Shown: positions 35,935 to 46,405, counted from the stretch's first letter. The stretch: 64,000 nt of DNA from Aquimarina sp040786285 (GCF_040786285.1 NZ_JBFMKQ010000005.1:260449-324448), one strand, 5' to 3'. Numbers and translations are program-made. The notes: generated by a model not told the origin, from the sequence alone.

Positions 35935-37641
35935 TTATTTCTTTGATTCTAATAAAACAATTTCATAGTTAGAATCAACAGTTACACTGCCTTTAGATAC
36001 ACTAATTTCTACACCAGAATAGTGATCTATCAGAGTTGTGCCATCAGGAAAAACCGAATCTACTTTTATAGTTTTTTCTCCTTTAGGTACGCCTAGGGCG
36101 ATTACTACATTATCAGATATACTATTTTTAGTATAATTTCTTGAAAAAGTATAAGGAGATCTTGAGATTAATTTATGTCTTCCGGCACCTATAGCAGGGT
36201 GATTTTTTCTAAATGTACCTAGTTTCTGCCAATGCGTAAGTAGAGCTTTGGTATCTTCATTACTCATGGCATCCCAATTCATATTAGACCTTAACGTAGC
36301 ATCTCCTTGAGTGCCTTCAATAACAAGAGATCTTGCTGTTTCATCTCCGTAGTATATTTGAGATATCCCTGGGGTTAATAAAAGCTTCGTAGCAGATTCA
36401 TACGTTTTACTTCGGTCTTTATCAAAAGGGTCTCCATCATCATGTGAACTTATATAGTTCATGATACTTTTTCCCACTAAATTGGTGTTTAGCACTTTGC
36501 TATACTTGCTAAATAAGCCTTCATAATCATTTTTTGCAGCATCATACTTAAATTGAAAGTTGATCATATTGTCAAAACCGTTTGCAAAATAATCCACTTT
36601 ACGGTCTCCGAAATCATAAAATCTTTTGCCGTCAATTCCATACCCATATAATTCTCCCAAGACATAGAAATCATTATCATCTAATACTTTATCCGGGTTT
36701 TTTGATTTCCATTCTGCGAAGGCTAATTTAGCTTGTTCTGCTAATACACCCCAGGCACCTTCTTCTACATGTTTTACTGTATCTACCCGATACCCATCAA
36801 TTCCTAATTCTCTTACATAATCGGTTAACCATTTGATTATATAGTTTTTTGGAGATCTTTTTAAACCAGTTTTTGTGAAGAAAACATCTATTTCTGCTAA
36901 TTCTATTTCTAATCGTCCTTCAGATTTCCATTTATTAATCAAGATTTCGGGTAATTTCACCTCTTCATCACTTTCGGTTTTAATGTCTGGAAGATTTTCT
37001 ACTAATGTACAGGTAACAGCACTTTTATAATCTTTATAGGTACATTGTGGGGAGGTACGCACCCAAGAATCTGGCCATACAGGATCCTGTTCTGTAACGG
37101 GCCCGGTATGATTCATTACTACGTCTAAAAGAATTCGTATACCATGCTTATGTGCAATATCAACTAGCTGTTTTAGTTCTTTATAAGTGCCATAATTAGG
37201 ATCAATTTTCGTCCAATCTTTAGCCCAATATCCATGAAAAGCATAAGTGTTACCAGTTCCTTCATCAACACTTTCATGTACTTGCTCAACTACTGGATTA
37301 AACCAAAGGGCATTAATTCCCAGATCCTTAAAATAACCATCTTCTATTTTTTTGATGATTCCTTTAAGATCTCCTCCCTCGAATCCTCGTAGTGTACCAG
37401 TTTCTTTAGTTCTATTTAAAACGTCATCATTAGAGGTATCACCATTGTTAAATCTATCAGTTAAAAGAAAATAGACATTGGCACCTTCCCAAATAAATGG
37501 AAGTCCTTTTGTAGCACTTGACACCTGGCTATTCGATGGATTTTTTTCTTCTTGGGTTACCTCTTGTTTTTTTGGTTCACTTTTGCAGGCTATTGCTATA
37601 CATAAAAGTGAAAAAATAAATGGTTTTGTAAATTTCTTCAT
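35935..37641 (-). CDS. GH13 alpha-amylase-type lipoprotein
   Basis: This 568-residue glycoside hydrolase has a lipoprotein signal (LLCIAIACKSE). It carries region I LLDVVMNHTG, the nucleophile in DGYRVDTVKHV (D287), the acid/base in VLGELYGYG (E330) and the transition-state D401 in SSHDDGDPF. A ~60-residue insertion with VTCTLVENLPDIKTESD lies between domains A and B. It acts on alpha-glucans at the cell surface, probably a maltooligosaccharide-type substrate. No SusC/SusD or regulator is adjacent. Confidence 0.92.
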   Translation of the reverse strand: MKKFTKPFIFSLLCIAIACKSEPKKQEVTQEEKNPSNSQVSSATKGLPFIWEGANVYFLLTDRFNNGDTSNDDVLNRTKETGTLRGFEGGDLKGIIKKIEDGYFKDLGINALWFNPVVEQVHESVDEGTGNTYAFHGYWAKDWTKIDPNYGTYKELKQLVDIAHKHGIRILLDVVMNHTGPVTEQDPVWPDSWVRTSPQCTYKDYKSAVTCTLVENLPDIKTESDEEVKLPEILINKWKSEGRLEIELAEIDVFFTKTGLKRSPKNYIIKWLTDYVRELGIDGYRVDTVKHVEEGAWGVLAEQAKLAFAEWKSKNPDKVLDDNDFYVLGELYGYGIDGKRFYDFGDRKVDYFANGFDNMINFQFKYDAAKNDYEGLFSKYSKVLNTNLVGKSIMNYISSHDDGDPFDKDRSKTYESATKLLLTPGISQIYYGDETARSLVIEGTQGDATLRSNMNWDAMSNEDTKALLTHWQKLGTFRKNHPAIGAGRHKLISRSPYTFSRNYTKNSISDNVVIALGVPKGEKTIKVDSVFPDGTTLIDHYSGVEISVSKGSVTVDSNYEIVLLESKK

Positions 37642-37824
37642 AGTTTTTAGTGGTTTAAAATGCTAATCTATAAAAAAGTCTTATAAAAATTGTGATTAGA
37701 CCAATTGCGAAATTCACAAAAATGTAATCTACGTAATCACTTTTAAGGAGTTCGTATAGAAAGAATTAGTTTTTGTTTTTTTTTAAACGAAAATGCTGTT
37801 CCTTTGAGTTCAAAATAGGTTAGT

Positions 37825-38784
37825 ATGAATAAACTCGGTGCTTGGATATCTGCGGCACGTTTGCGCACATTACCATTATCGATTTCTGGGATAATTGTAG
37901 GTTCATCAATAGGTAATAGATTAAACATTGAAAAGCTTATCCATTCTGGAGATTTATCTTTGGAGCATTTTGAATCTCCTTATTTTTTTAAAACCGAGAT
38001 TTTTTGGTTCGCTATAGCTACTACACTTGGATTACAAATATTATCCAATTTTGCTAATGATTATGGGGATGGTGTAAAAGGAACAGATAATGAAGACAGA
38101 GTTGGTCCTCAAAGGGCATTACAAAGCGGATTGATTTCTAAAAGAGAAATGGGTATTGGGATCATTATTACCGCTTTAATCTCCTTTGGATTAGCTATGA
38201 AACTGATATATACTTCTTTCGGAGAAGCTTACTTTTACTATACAGTTTTCTTTTCTGTTTTAGGTCTAGCCGCAATTGCCGCTGCAATAAAATATACTGT
38301 AGGTAAATCTGCATATGGATATAGAGGCCTGGGAGATCTTTTTGTATTTATTTTTTTTGGATTAGTTAGCGTATTAGGATGCTTCTTTTTGTATACTAAA
38401 CACATGAATATATCGGTTTTCTTACCGGCAATTACAATTGGTTTATTAAGTGTTGCTGTATTAAACCTTAATAACATGAGAGATTATAATAGTGATAAAA
38501 AAGCGAATAAAAATACACTAGTTGTGAAGATAGGGTTAGCTCAAGCCAGGAAATATCATTTTATGTTGATCACTATGGCAATGCTTTCGATGCTGTTGTT
38601 TCTTATTATACATTACAGAGGGCCTAAAGATCTATTTTTTATGATCGCTTTTGTTCCATTATTAATACACGTAAACAAAGTAGCTAGAACTAAAGATTCA
38701 GAATTATTGGATCCTGAACTTAAAAAAGTAGCTTTAACAACATTTTTGTTGTCAATTTTGTTTAGTCTGAGTCAGATTTTATAA
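37825..38784 (+). CDS. menA: 1,4-dihydroxy-2-naphthoate polyprenyltransferase
   Basis: This 319-residue UbiA-family membrane enzyme attaches the isoprenoid tail in menaquinone synthesis. The first magnesium motif is NFANDYGDGVKGTDNEDRVG split as NDYGD and DNEDR, and the second is NMRDYNSDKKANKNTL. Eight or so membrane segments follow. The gene starts the run menA, UPF0173 hydrolase, menC, CPBP, menE. Confidence 0.94.
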   Translation: MNKLGAWISAARLRTLPLSISGIIVGSSIGNRLNIEKLIHSGDLSLEHFESPYFFKTEIFWFAIATTLGLQILSNFANDYGDGVKGTDNEDRVGPQRALQSGLISKREMGIGIIITALISFGLAMKLIYTSFGEAYFYYTVFFSVLGLAAIAAAIKYTVGKSAYGYRGLGDLFVFIFFGLVSVLGCFFLYTKHMNISVFLPAITIGLLSVAVLNLNNMRDYNSDKKANKNTLVVKIGLAQARKYHFMLITMAMLSMLLFLIIHYRGPKDLFFMIAFVPLLIHVNKVARTKDSELLDPELKKVALTTFLLSILFSLSQIL

Positions 38785-38813
38785 TTTTCAGATAAAATTA
38801 AAGCATTTCACTC

Positions 38814-39494
38814 ATGAAGATTACTTTTTACGGGCATAACTCTTTATTAATTGAAATTAAGGATATAAAAGTTTTAATAGACCCCTTTATTTCGGGGAAT
38901 CCTCTTTCCAAAGATAAAATTGATATAAACTCTGTTAAAGCAGATTATGTATTACTTACCCATGCACATTTTGATCATGTTCTCGATGCAGAAGCTATTG
39001 CAAAAAACAATAAGGCTACTATAGTTTCTAATTATGAGATCGCGATGTATTATCAGAATAAAGGTATTGAAGTACATCCCATGAATCATGGTGGCAGTTG
39101 GGAATTCGAATTCGGAAAAATAAAGTATGTTAATGCCGTACACACCAGTAGCTTTGAAGATGGAACGTATGGGGGACAACCCGGAGGTTTTGTTATAGAA
39201 GGAGAACATAAAACTATCTATATTGCTGGGGATACAGCTTTAACAATGGACATGAAATTGATTCCATTACATGCTAAGCTGGATCTGGCTATTTTACCCA
39301 TAGGTGATAATTTTACCATGGGAATTGATGATGCTATCATTGCAAGCGATTTTGTAGAATGTGATAAAGTACTTGGAGTGCATTATGATACTTTTGGATA
39401 TATTGAGATCAATCATGATGAAGCAAAACGTAAATTTTTTGAACAAGACAAAGATTTAATGCTTTTAGACATAGGAGAGAGTATAGAATTATAG
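38814..39494 (+). CDS. UPF0173 metal-dependent hydrolase
   Basis: This 226-residue metallo-beta-lactamase-fold protein has the zinc motif THAHFDH (HxHxDH), a further metal ligand in AGDTAL, and GVHYDTF near the C-terminus. The start KITFYGHNSLLIE is typical of UPF0173. Its substrate is unknown. The gene follows menA by 29 bp and abuts menC without a gap, so it belongs to the menaquinone operon. Confidence 0.9.
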   Translation: MKITFYGHNSLLIEIKDIKVLIDPFISGNPLSKDKIDINSVKADYVLLTHAHFDHVLDAEAIAKNNKATIVSNYEIAMYYQNKGIEVHPMNHGGSWEFEFGKIKYVNAVHTSSFEDGTYGGQPGGFVIEGEHKTIYIAGDTALTMDMKLIPLHAKLDLAILPIGDNFTMGIDDAIIASDFVECDKVLGVHYDTFGYIEINHDEAKRKFFEQDKDLMLLDIGESIEL

Positions 39495-40535
39495 ATGAAA
39501 GCAACATACCATAAACATATCCTCGAATTTAAAAGACCTAGTGGCACTTCTAGAGGTATATTAAAAACTAAGGAAACTTGGTTTATCGTGATTAACTCTG
39601 GAAATAAAAAAGGAGTAGGGGAATGCGGAATTCTAAGAACCTTAAGTATAGATGATAGACCTGATTATGAAGAGAAACTAAAATGGGCTTGTGATAATAT
39701 TACTTTAGGAGTAGAAAAACTCTGGGAGGAACTTATAGAGTTTCCAAGTATACAGTTCGGTGTAGAAATGGCTTTTAAATCATTATATAGTACTTCACCG
39801 TTTTTATTGTTTCCTTCTGCATTTACAGAAAATCGCGCTAGTATCCCAATTAATGGATTAATCTGGATGGGAGACAAAAATTATATGAGAGAACAAATCA
39901 CTGATAAGTTAACTCAAGGGTTTAATTGCATAAAAATGAAAATTGGTGCTATAGATTTTGATGTAGAGCTAGAACTACTGTCCTATATTAGATCACAATT
40001 TTCTTCAGAGGTAATAGAGTTAAGAGTTGATGCTAACGGTGCTTTTAAACCAGATGAGGCTTCTGTAAAGTTACAAGAACTGTCAAAATATGATTTACAT
40101 AGTATAGAACAGCCTATAAAACAAGGGCAGTTAATGTATATGGCAGAATTATGTAAAACATCACCGTTACCCATTGCATTAGACGAAGAATTAATAGGTG
40201 TTTTTGATGTAACAGAAAAAGAAAAACTGCTACAAACTATACAACCACAATATATTATTCTAAAACCAAGTTTAATAGGTGGCTTTAAAGGCACTAAAGA
40301 ATGGATCGACATAGCACAATCTTTAAATATAGGTTGGTGGGTTACAAGTGCATTAGAAAGTAATATTGGTTTAAATGCTATTGCACAGTTTACATATACT
40401 TTGCAAAGCGAAATGCCCCAGGGATTAGGAACTGGAGGCTTATATTCTAATAACATAGCATCGCCATTAATAGTTGCTAATGGGACGTTGATCTATGATC
40501 CTAAAATGAATTGGAAAGTAAAATATTTAAATTAA
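39495..40535 (+). CDS. menC: o-Succinylbenzoate synthase
   Basis: This 346-residue enolase-superfamily enzyme dehydrates SHCHC to o-succinylbenzoate. The catalytic lysine pair lies in IKMKIG (K147, K149), the metal ligands are D179 (RVDANG), E205 (IEQP) and D230 (ALDEE), and the second base is K257 (LKPSLIGG). All are intact. The gene begins directly at the stop of the UPF0173 gene. Confidence 0.93.
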   Translation: MKATYHKHILEFKRPSGTSRGILKTKETWFIVINSGNKKGVGECGILRTLSIDDRPDYEEKLKWACDNITLGVEKLWEELIEFPSIQFGVEMAFKSLYSTSPFLLFPSAFTENRASIPINGLIWMGDKNYMREQITDKLTQGFNCIKMKIGAIDFDVELELLSYIRSQFSSEVIELRVDANGAFKPDEASVKLQELSKYDLHSIEQPIKQGQLMYMAELCKTSPLPIALDEELIGVFDVTEKEKLLQTIQPQYIILKPSLIGGFKGTKEWIDIAQSLNIGWWVTSALESNIGLNAIAQFTYTLQSEMPQGLGTGGLYSNNIASPLIVANGTLIYDPKMNWKVKYLN

Positions 40536-40551
40536 ATACCTTATTAAGTAA

Positions 40552-41451
40552 ATGTATATAACGCAAGGAAGAGAAGGAAAATTAGGAATGTGGAAATACT
40601 TACCAATTCCCATTTTATTTATGGGTATGATGGGATTAAATTACCTGGTATTACTTATTATGAATGGAGATGTTGCTGCTATTATTGAGAGTCAAATTCA
40701 AAGTAAGGGTAAGAATTGGTTTTTTGCAGAAAGTATGGCAATTTTTGTTTTTCTCTTAGCAGGTCTTTTCTTTTGGGTAAAATATGTCCATAAACAAAGT
40801 ATATTGTCTCTTACAACGAGTAGGAAGAAGGTTGATTGGGGGCGATTTTTCTTTACATTCTTTTTAATGGCTTCATTTATTATCATATCAACTTTAATAG
40901 TTTATTTTACCTCTCCTGGTGATTATCAAATTAATTTTAAACCCATACCTTTTTTAGTTCTAGCGGTAATTGCCGTTTTATTAGTGCCTATCCAGACGAG
41001 TTTCGAAGAATATTTTTTTAGAGGTTATTTAATGCAAGGGCTGGGGTTGGCTGTAAAGAATAAGTGGTTTCCTTTAATTTTGACCTCTGTGCTTTTTGGG
41101 GTTATGCATGCTGCTAATCCAGAGGTAGAAAAAATAGGTCCAATAATTATGGTGTATTATATAGGTACAGGTTTGTTCTTGGGTATTCTTACATTAATGG
41201 ATGAAGGTTTAGAGCTCTCTTTAGGTTTTCATGCAGCCAATAATTTAGTCACTGTACTTTTGGTAACGGCAGATTGGACCGCCCTTCAGACAGATTCTAT
41301 ATTTATAGATATTTCTGACCCAAGTACTGGATATGATATACTCATACCTATATTAGTTATTTTCCCAACGTTTCTTTTTATTCTTTCAAAAAAATATAAA
41401 TGGGCTGGCTGGAAAGATAAACTTTTTGGCAGTATACCATCTCAAGCATAA
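40552..41451 (+). CDS. CPBP-family intramembrane metalloprotease
   Basis: This 299-residue protein has about eight membrane segments. The CPBP (Abi/CAAX) motifs are EEYFFRGYLMQ (EExxxR), FGVMHAANPE (H near xxxN) and SLGFHAANNL, which hold the proposed zinc-binding Glu and His residues. Targets are unknown. It lies between menC and menE, perhaps only as a hitch-hiker. Confidence 0.88.
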   Translation: MYITQGREGKLGMWKYLPIPILFMGMMGLNYLVLLIMNGDVAAIIESQIQSKGKNWFFAESMAIFVFLLAGLFFWVKYVHKQSILSLTTSRKKVDWGRFFFTFFLMASFIIISTLIVYFTSPGDYQINFKPIPFLVLAVIAVLLVPIQTSFEEYFFRGYLMQGLGLAVKNKWFPLILTSVLFGVMHAANPEVEKIGPIIMVYYIGTGLFLGILTLMDEGLELSLGFHAANNLVTVLLVTADWTALQTDSIFIDISDPSTGYDILIPILVIFPTFLFILSKKYKWAGWKDKLFGSIPSQA

Positions 41452-41529
41452 AAGAAGAGGTAACCAAAGCATAACATACTCTTCACATATAATTAACTAA
41501 TGGATATGCCAGAAAATTGAAATTTGAAC

Positions 41530-42645
41530 ATGCAAACAATGAGTACATTTTCTATCCCCGAAATACACGAAAAATTTACGATTAATAGTCATTCTCTTAA
41601 TAGAGATGGTTTAAAACGTTTGGCATATAATTTTATTAAAGAAGGAGAGGTGTATGAGCAAGAAGCCGGTAGTTTTTTATTGGATTGGTTGAGTGATAAA
41701 GATCATATCGTTGTACAGACATCTGGTTCTACAGGAAAACCTAAAAAAATAAAAGTCTTTAAGCAACATATGATCAATAGTGCAAAAGCTACAGGTAAAT
41801 TTTTTAAAGTCGAAGAAGAAACAACTGCATTGCTTTGTCTTTCGGCAAACTATATTGCTGGTAAAATGATGCTCGTAAGAGCCATGGTTTTAGGTTGGAA
41901 AATAGACTTGGTTCCGCCTAGAACTAACCCATTGGATACCGTTTATAAACAATATGACTTTTGTGCAATGGTTCCATTACAATTAGACAATTCTATAAAC
42001 AGACTACATTTAATCAAAAAAATGATAGTAGGAGGTGGAGCCGTTTCAGAGCATCTGAAAGAACTAATCCAAGGGGTGAAAACTAAAGTGTTTGAAACTT
42101 ACGGCATGACTGAAACAGTTTCACATATTGCGGCAAGAAGAATAAACCCAAAGAAAAAAGACAAAAAAGATGCTCGCTTTTTTAAAGCATTGCCAAATAT
42201 TACATTAAATATAGATGATAGAAATTGTTTGCTTATAAAAGCACCTCAATTACATTCAGAAACCATTGTAACTAATGATGTTGTAGATCTTAAAACCTAC
42301 AAAAAATTTCTATGGAAAGGACGTTTTGATAATGTAATTAATAGTGGAGGGGTAAAGTTATATCCAGAAGAAATAGAAACAAAGCTACAGTTACTTATCG
42401 GGCATCGGTTTTTTATTAGTAGTATACCTGATGTTACACTTGGCGATAGATTAGTTTTGATCATTGAGAGAGACTATGATAAAATTGCCTATCTAACTAT
42501 CCAGGAAGCGATACATAGCCTTGAAATCTTAAGTAAATTCGAAATTCCCAAAGAAATATATTTTCTTCCTCAATTTGTTGAAACTGATAACGGAAAGGTG
42601 CAAAGAGCGATGACACTAGGTTTAGTAAAAAAGAATAATATGTAA
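41530..42645 (+). CDS. menE: o-Succinylbenzoate-CoA ligase, short type
   Basis: This protein of 371 residues from the ATG at 41530 (a later ATG at 41539 is also possible) is an AMP-forming ligase. The P-loop is VVQTSGSTGKPKKI and the A5-like motif is ETYGMTETVSHIA, with the C-terminal lysine in TDNGKVQRA. It is shorter than the usual ~450-490 residues, as is normal for the compact flavobacterial MenE. It lies 72 bp after the CPBP gene and completes the menaquinone run. Confidence 0.88.
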   Translation: MQTMSTFSIPEIHEKFTINSHSLNRDGLKRLAYNFIKEGEVYEQEAGSFLLDWLSDKDHIVVQTSGSTGKPKKIKVFKQHMINSAKATGKFFKVEEETTALLCLSANYIAGKMMLVRAMVLGWKIDLVPPRTNPLDTVYKQYDFCAMVPLQLDNSINRLHLIKKMIVGGGAVSEHLKELIQGVKTKVFETYGMTETVSHIAARRINPKKKDKKDARFFKALPNITLNIDDRNCLLIKAPQLHSETIVTNDVVDLKTYKKFLWKGRFDNVINSGGVKLYPEEIETKLQLLIGHRFFISSIPDVTLGDRLVLIIERDYDKIAYLTIQEAIHSLEILSKFEIPKEIYFLPQFVETDNGKVQRAMTLGLVKKNNM

Positions 42646-42766
42646 TTACCTTCTTAATTAATCTCTTGTTTTCTCTACACTATTTAATTCATTGAAGATA
42701 TAGGGGCTCTTTTTTTTCATTTTTTGTACATTTAACATTATTGGAAAACGTACAGTCATCAACATT

Positions 42767-45004
42767 ATGGGAAAACAAACAATCATTTTACTCGCTATTT
42801 TTTGTATTAATTTCGTTTTTGCAAAAAATCAACCGGATCAAAATATCAAAAGTGTTGCTATTTATTGGGACGCCTCACTCTCTCAAAAAGACAAAAAAAT
42901 AGAGAAAGAGTTTGAATTTCTAGATGCATATTTTAAAACGTATGCTAATCTAAAAGTTAAGTTGGTTATTTTTAATACCGCGTTAATCACAGAGGAAAAC
43001 TTAGAGGTTAAATCTTCTAATTGGGATGTGCTAAAAGCAAAACTTAAACAAGTCACCTATGATGGAGCTTCAGATTTTAGTTTAGTAAATACTGAGTTAA
43101 GTGAAGAAATGCTCCTTTTTTTTACCGATGGAAGAGGCAATTTCGGTAATTTTGAAGCCAGTCTGTATAGCCCAAGAATTATTACTATAAGTAGCAAAAC
43201 AGATATTGATAAAAAATTTCTTCATAATACAGCTTTTTATAACCGAGGGTATTACGTAAATCTATTAGAATCTAATGATATTTCTTTTTCTATAAAGGCT
43301 ATTGAAGGTGAAGTCATTATGCCAAAAATGCAGTTTGTTACACGAAGTAATTTAGATACCCAAAAAAATTACATTAATGGAATCGTTATTGGTGAAAATG
43401 ATGGCTTACCCAATGTTAATATTACGGTGAATGATGAAAATAGAGGCACCATAACCGATGAAAATGGTAATTATATTATCGCAGCCGAGCCGGGAGATGT
43501 TTTGGTATTTAGTTCGATAAACATGAAAAGTGCTGTTGTAGAGGTAGGAGAAGAAGAAGTTATAAATGTACAATTAACTGATCTTGTTAATGAATTGGGT
43601 CCCGCAATAATTAAATCTAGAAAAGGAGAAGAAGTAGAGTTAGTTAATGACGGTAATCAACGAGTAAATAAAAAAGCGTTAGGATATGCTGTTCAAAGTA
43701 TTGATTCAGAAGATATAGGAGATGATAGAAATACATTGGGTAGAGCGATAGCGGGTAAGTTTTCTGGGGTGTCAACCGGGAATGTGGATAATGGAAGCTT
43801 AACAATAATAAGGGGTATGAATTCGATTCTAGGTAATAATTTTGCTCTTTTTGTAATTAACGGAATACCCTTACCACGAAGTACAGTAGACGTTGCTGCT
43901 AATTATGATTTTATTAACCCTAATGATATCGCTGATGTTACTGTTTTAAAAGGGTATGCAGCTACAAATAGATTTGGTGCCGCAGGTAGAAATGGTGTGA
44001 TATTGATTACTACAAAAAATGCAGTTTCTAATTTTACACCAGCCGAAGAAAGTGGACCGGATAAGTCTATAGAGATAGAATATAAAGACTATACGTTGCC
44101 ATTACAGGTTTCTAATGGGAGTGATTCTAGTTTTATTTCAATGTTAAAGGATTTACCCCAAGAGGAACAAGCCTATTCAAAATATCTTGATTTGTTAGCA
44201 TCCAACAAGGATAATATTAGCTTTTTTCTTGAATGTTCTGACTATTTTTTTAGCAAGAACATGACAGACAAAGGGATAAGAGTGCTTTCAAATTTAGCAG
44301 AGTTATATTCTAAAGACACTTCGGTTCTTAAAATATTGGCGTTCAAATTAGAAAAACAAAATCTATTTAATCAAGCAGAAAGTATTTATAAAAGGATTAT
44401 TAGTATTTCTCCATCCTTATCTCAAGCCTATTTAGATTTAGCCAATACGTATTCTTCTACACAAAAACATAAGGAGTCTATAGATTTGTTTAAGAAAATA
44501 ACGGCTAATAAAATAAAAGAAATAGAATCTTTTGATGGCTTAAATAACCAGATTACTAATGATTTTAGGGGGTTGCTTAAAAAGCGAGACCAGAGTTGGA
44601 AAATCAAAAATATTGATCAAAAATATTTTGTTTGTCCAACATATCCGGTTAGAGTTGTAGTAGAATGGTCACATCCCGAAACAGAATTTAATTTTCGATA
44701 TATAAACTCAAAAAAACAATATTTTTCTGTTTCCCATAACCTCGAGGATAATAAAAATCGTATGCAGAAAGAAATAAAAGAAGGCTTTACTTCAGATGAA
44801 TATTTACTTTCTGATATCGATCCTGGCAGATGGTATTTAGATGTTGTTTTGCCAGATGATTATAAGGTGGATGTAAAATACCCTAAACTACTTAAAATAA
44901 AAGTGTTTACTAAGTTTGGTACCCCTAATCAGAAACTGGAAACTCATGTGATCAATCTAGATAAGATTTCTAAAAACAAGGTTATTACTTCCTTTACCAT
45001 ATAA
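42767..45004 (+). CDS. Exported VWA-carboxypeptidase-like-plug-TPR protein, no barrel
   Basis: This 745-residue protein has a signal peptide (1-19), then a von Willebrand A-like domain (~27-145) with a MIDAS (IYWDASLSQ, D35-S37-S39) and LLFFTDGRG. A carboxypeptidase-regulatory-like beta sandwich (~203-270) and a TonB-receptor plug (~300-420, NTLGRAIAGKFSGVS, SLTIIRGMNSILG, FVINGIPLP, FGAAGRNGVILITTK) come next. The usual 22-strand barrel does not follow; instead TPR-like helices (~455-590) and a DUF2135-like C-terminal domain (~620-745, VRVVVEWSHPETEFNFRY) do. It is therefore probably periplasmic or surface-attached, not a receptor. Confidence 0.85.
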   Translation: MGKQTIILLAIFCINFVFAKNQPDQNIKSVAIYWDASLSQKDKKIEKEFEFLDAYFKTYANLKVKLVIFNTALITEENLEVKSSNWDVLKAKLKQVTYDGASDFSLVNTELSEEMLLFFTDGRGNFGNFEASLYSPRIITISSKTDIDKKFLHNTAFYNRGYYVNLLESNDISFSIKAIEGEVIMPKMQFVTRSNLDTQKNYINGIVIGENDGLPNVNITVNDENRGTITDENGNYIIAAEPGDVLVFSSINMKSAVVEVGEEEVINVQLTDLVNELGPAIIKSRKGEEVELVNDGNQRVNKKALGYAVQSIDSEDIGDDRNTLGRAIAGKFSGVSTGNVDNGSLTIIRGMNSILGNNFALFVINGIPLPRSTVDVAANYDFINPNDIADVTVLKGYAATNRFGAAGRNGVILITTKNAVSNFTPAEESGPDKSIEIEYKDYTLPLQVSNGSDSSFISMLKDLPQEEQAYSKYLDLLASNKDNISFFLECSDYFFSKNMTDKGIRVLSNLAELYSKDTSVLKILAFKLEKQNLFNQAESIYKRIISISPSLSQAYLDLANTYSSTQKHKESIDLFKKITANKIKEIESFDGLNNQITNDFRGLLKKRDQSWKIKNIDQKYFVCPTYPVRVVVEWSHPETEFNFRYINSKKQYFSVSHNLEDNKNRMQKEIKEGFTSDEYLLSDIDPGRWYLDVVLPDDYKVDVKYPKLLKIKVFTKFGTPNQKLETHVINLDKISKNKVITSFTI

Positions 45005-45019
45005 TTGAAACAATTTCTT

Positions 45020-46345
45020 ATGAAAAAAACCGTATTGTTGTTCGCTTTGTTAATTGCTTTTCAGTATAACTATTCGCAAATTCTTCCACAGCGAGAAAGA
45101 GCTGATATAATTGACATGGTGTTAGAAGATAGATTTAACAATCTATTACCACAACTAATGGATCGTACCGAATTTGACATGTGGATTCTAATATCACGTG
45201 AGTATAATGAGGATCCTGTGCTTAAAACGATGCTACCATCGACATGGTTAAACGCACGAAGAAGAACGATATTAGTTTTTTACAGAAATAAAGCAAAGAA
45301 TACTATAGAAAAACTGGCAGTTGCTCGATATAATGTTGGTAAAAACATAGATTCTGCATGGGATAAAGAGAAACAACCAGATCAATGGAAAGCATTGGTA
45401 GATATAATTTCTAAAAGAAATCCACAAAAAATTGGGCTGAATTATTCTAAAGATTTTGGAATTGTAGATGGTATTGTGAAAACAGATTATGATGAATTTA
45501 TGGAAGTTTTACCTAAAGAATTCCAATCAAAAATTACTTCTGCAGAAAAGTTAGCAATTGCTTGGGTAGAGACGCGTACCGAACAAGAAGCAGAGATTTA
45601 TAAGCAATTGGTAGAAGTAACACATAAGATTATCGAAGAAGCATTTAGTACTTCAGTTATTAAACCAGGAACGACAACTACAGATGATGTAGTGTGGTGG
45701 CTAAGACAAAAGGTTACCAATATGGGGCTAAAGACCTGGTTTCATCCAACCGTAGATATTCAAAGATCAGGAGAAGATCTGCAAAGTCATATTGTTTCAT
45801 TTTCAGATAGGCCAAAGGATAAAATAATCAGACCTGGAGATTTAATTCATTGTGATTTTGGGATTACATATCTTAGATTGAATACAGATTGCCAGCAACA
45901 TGCGTACATTCTTAAAAATGAAGAAACTTCTCCACCTGAGTATTTGATAAAAGCTTTTGCAGATGGTAATCGAGTACAGGATATTTTTACTTCTAATTTT
46001 GAAACTGGTAAAACGGGAAATGAGATTTTATTAAAGTCTTTAGAACAAGGTAGGGCAGAAGGGCTGAAACCTTCAATTTATACTCATCCTTTAGGGTTGT
46101 ATGGACATTCTTCTGGTCCAACTATTGGGATGTGGGATTCTCAAGAAGGAGTAAAAGGAACTGGAGACTACCCTTTATATGAAAACACTGTGTATGCCAT
46201 CGAGTTAAATACAACAGTAACTATTCCAGAATGGAAAAAAGATATTAGAATCATGTTAGAAGAAGCTGGTTTTTGGGGTAAAGATGGGTTTCGATATGTA
46301 AATGAACGACAGACAGAATTAATTACGATTCCTAGAAGAGATTAG
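45020..46345 (+). CDS. Exported M24-family metallopeptidase
   Basis: This protein of 441 residues starts at the ATG at 45020; the TTG at 45005 overlaps the previous stop region and is unlikely. A signal peptide (MKKTVLLFALLIAFQYNYSQ) precedes a creatinase-like N-terminal domain and a pita-bread catalytic domain with IHCDFGITYLRLNTDCQQHA (Asp pair), HPLGLYGHSSGP (His), YAIELNT and MLEEAG (Glu). Proline-specific peptidase activity in the periplasm is likely. It follows the plug protein by 15 bp. Confidence 0.88.
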   Translation: MKKTVLLFALLIAFQYNYSQILPQRERADIIDMVLEDRFNNLLPQLMDRTEFDMWILISREYNEDPVLKTMLPSTWLNARRRTILVFYRNKAKNTIEKLAVARYNVGKNIDSAWDKEKQPDQWKALVDIISKRNPQKIGLNYSKDFGIVDGIVKTDYDEFMEVLPKEFQSKITSAEKLAIAWVETRTEQEAEIYKQLVEVTHKIIEEAFSTSVIKPGTTTTDDVVWWLRQKVTNMGLKTWFHPTVDIQRSGEDLQSHIVSFSDRPKDKIIRPGDLIHCDFGITYLRLNTDCQQHAYILKNEETSPPEYLIKAFADGNRVQDIFTSNFETGKTGNEILLKSLEQGRAEGLKPSIYTHPLGLYGHSSGPTIGMWDSQEGVKGTGDYPLYENTVYAIELNTTVTIPEWKKDIRIMLEEAGFWGKDGFRYVNERQTELITIPRRD

Positions 46346-46370
46346 AGTGCTTTCAGGATAAATTAAAAAA

Positions 46371-46399
46371 GTCCCCTAAGGCAAAAAACCTTAGGGGAC
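46371..46399 (-). terminator. Terminator downstream of the cysteine-rich peptide gene
   Basis: An 11-bp perfect stem (46371-46381 with 46389-46399) and a 7-base A-rich loop are followed on the minus strand by a six-T run. It lies 7 bp past the peptide stop at 46406 and also faces the convergent M24 gene. Confidence 0.85.
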
Positions 46400-46405
46400 A
46401 TTTAA

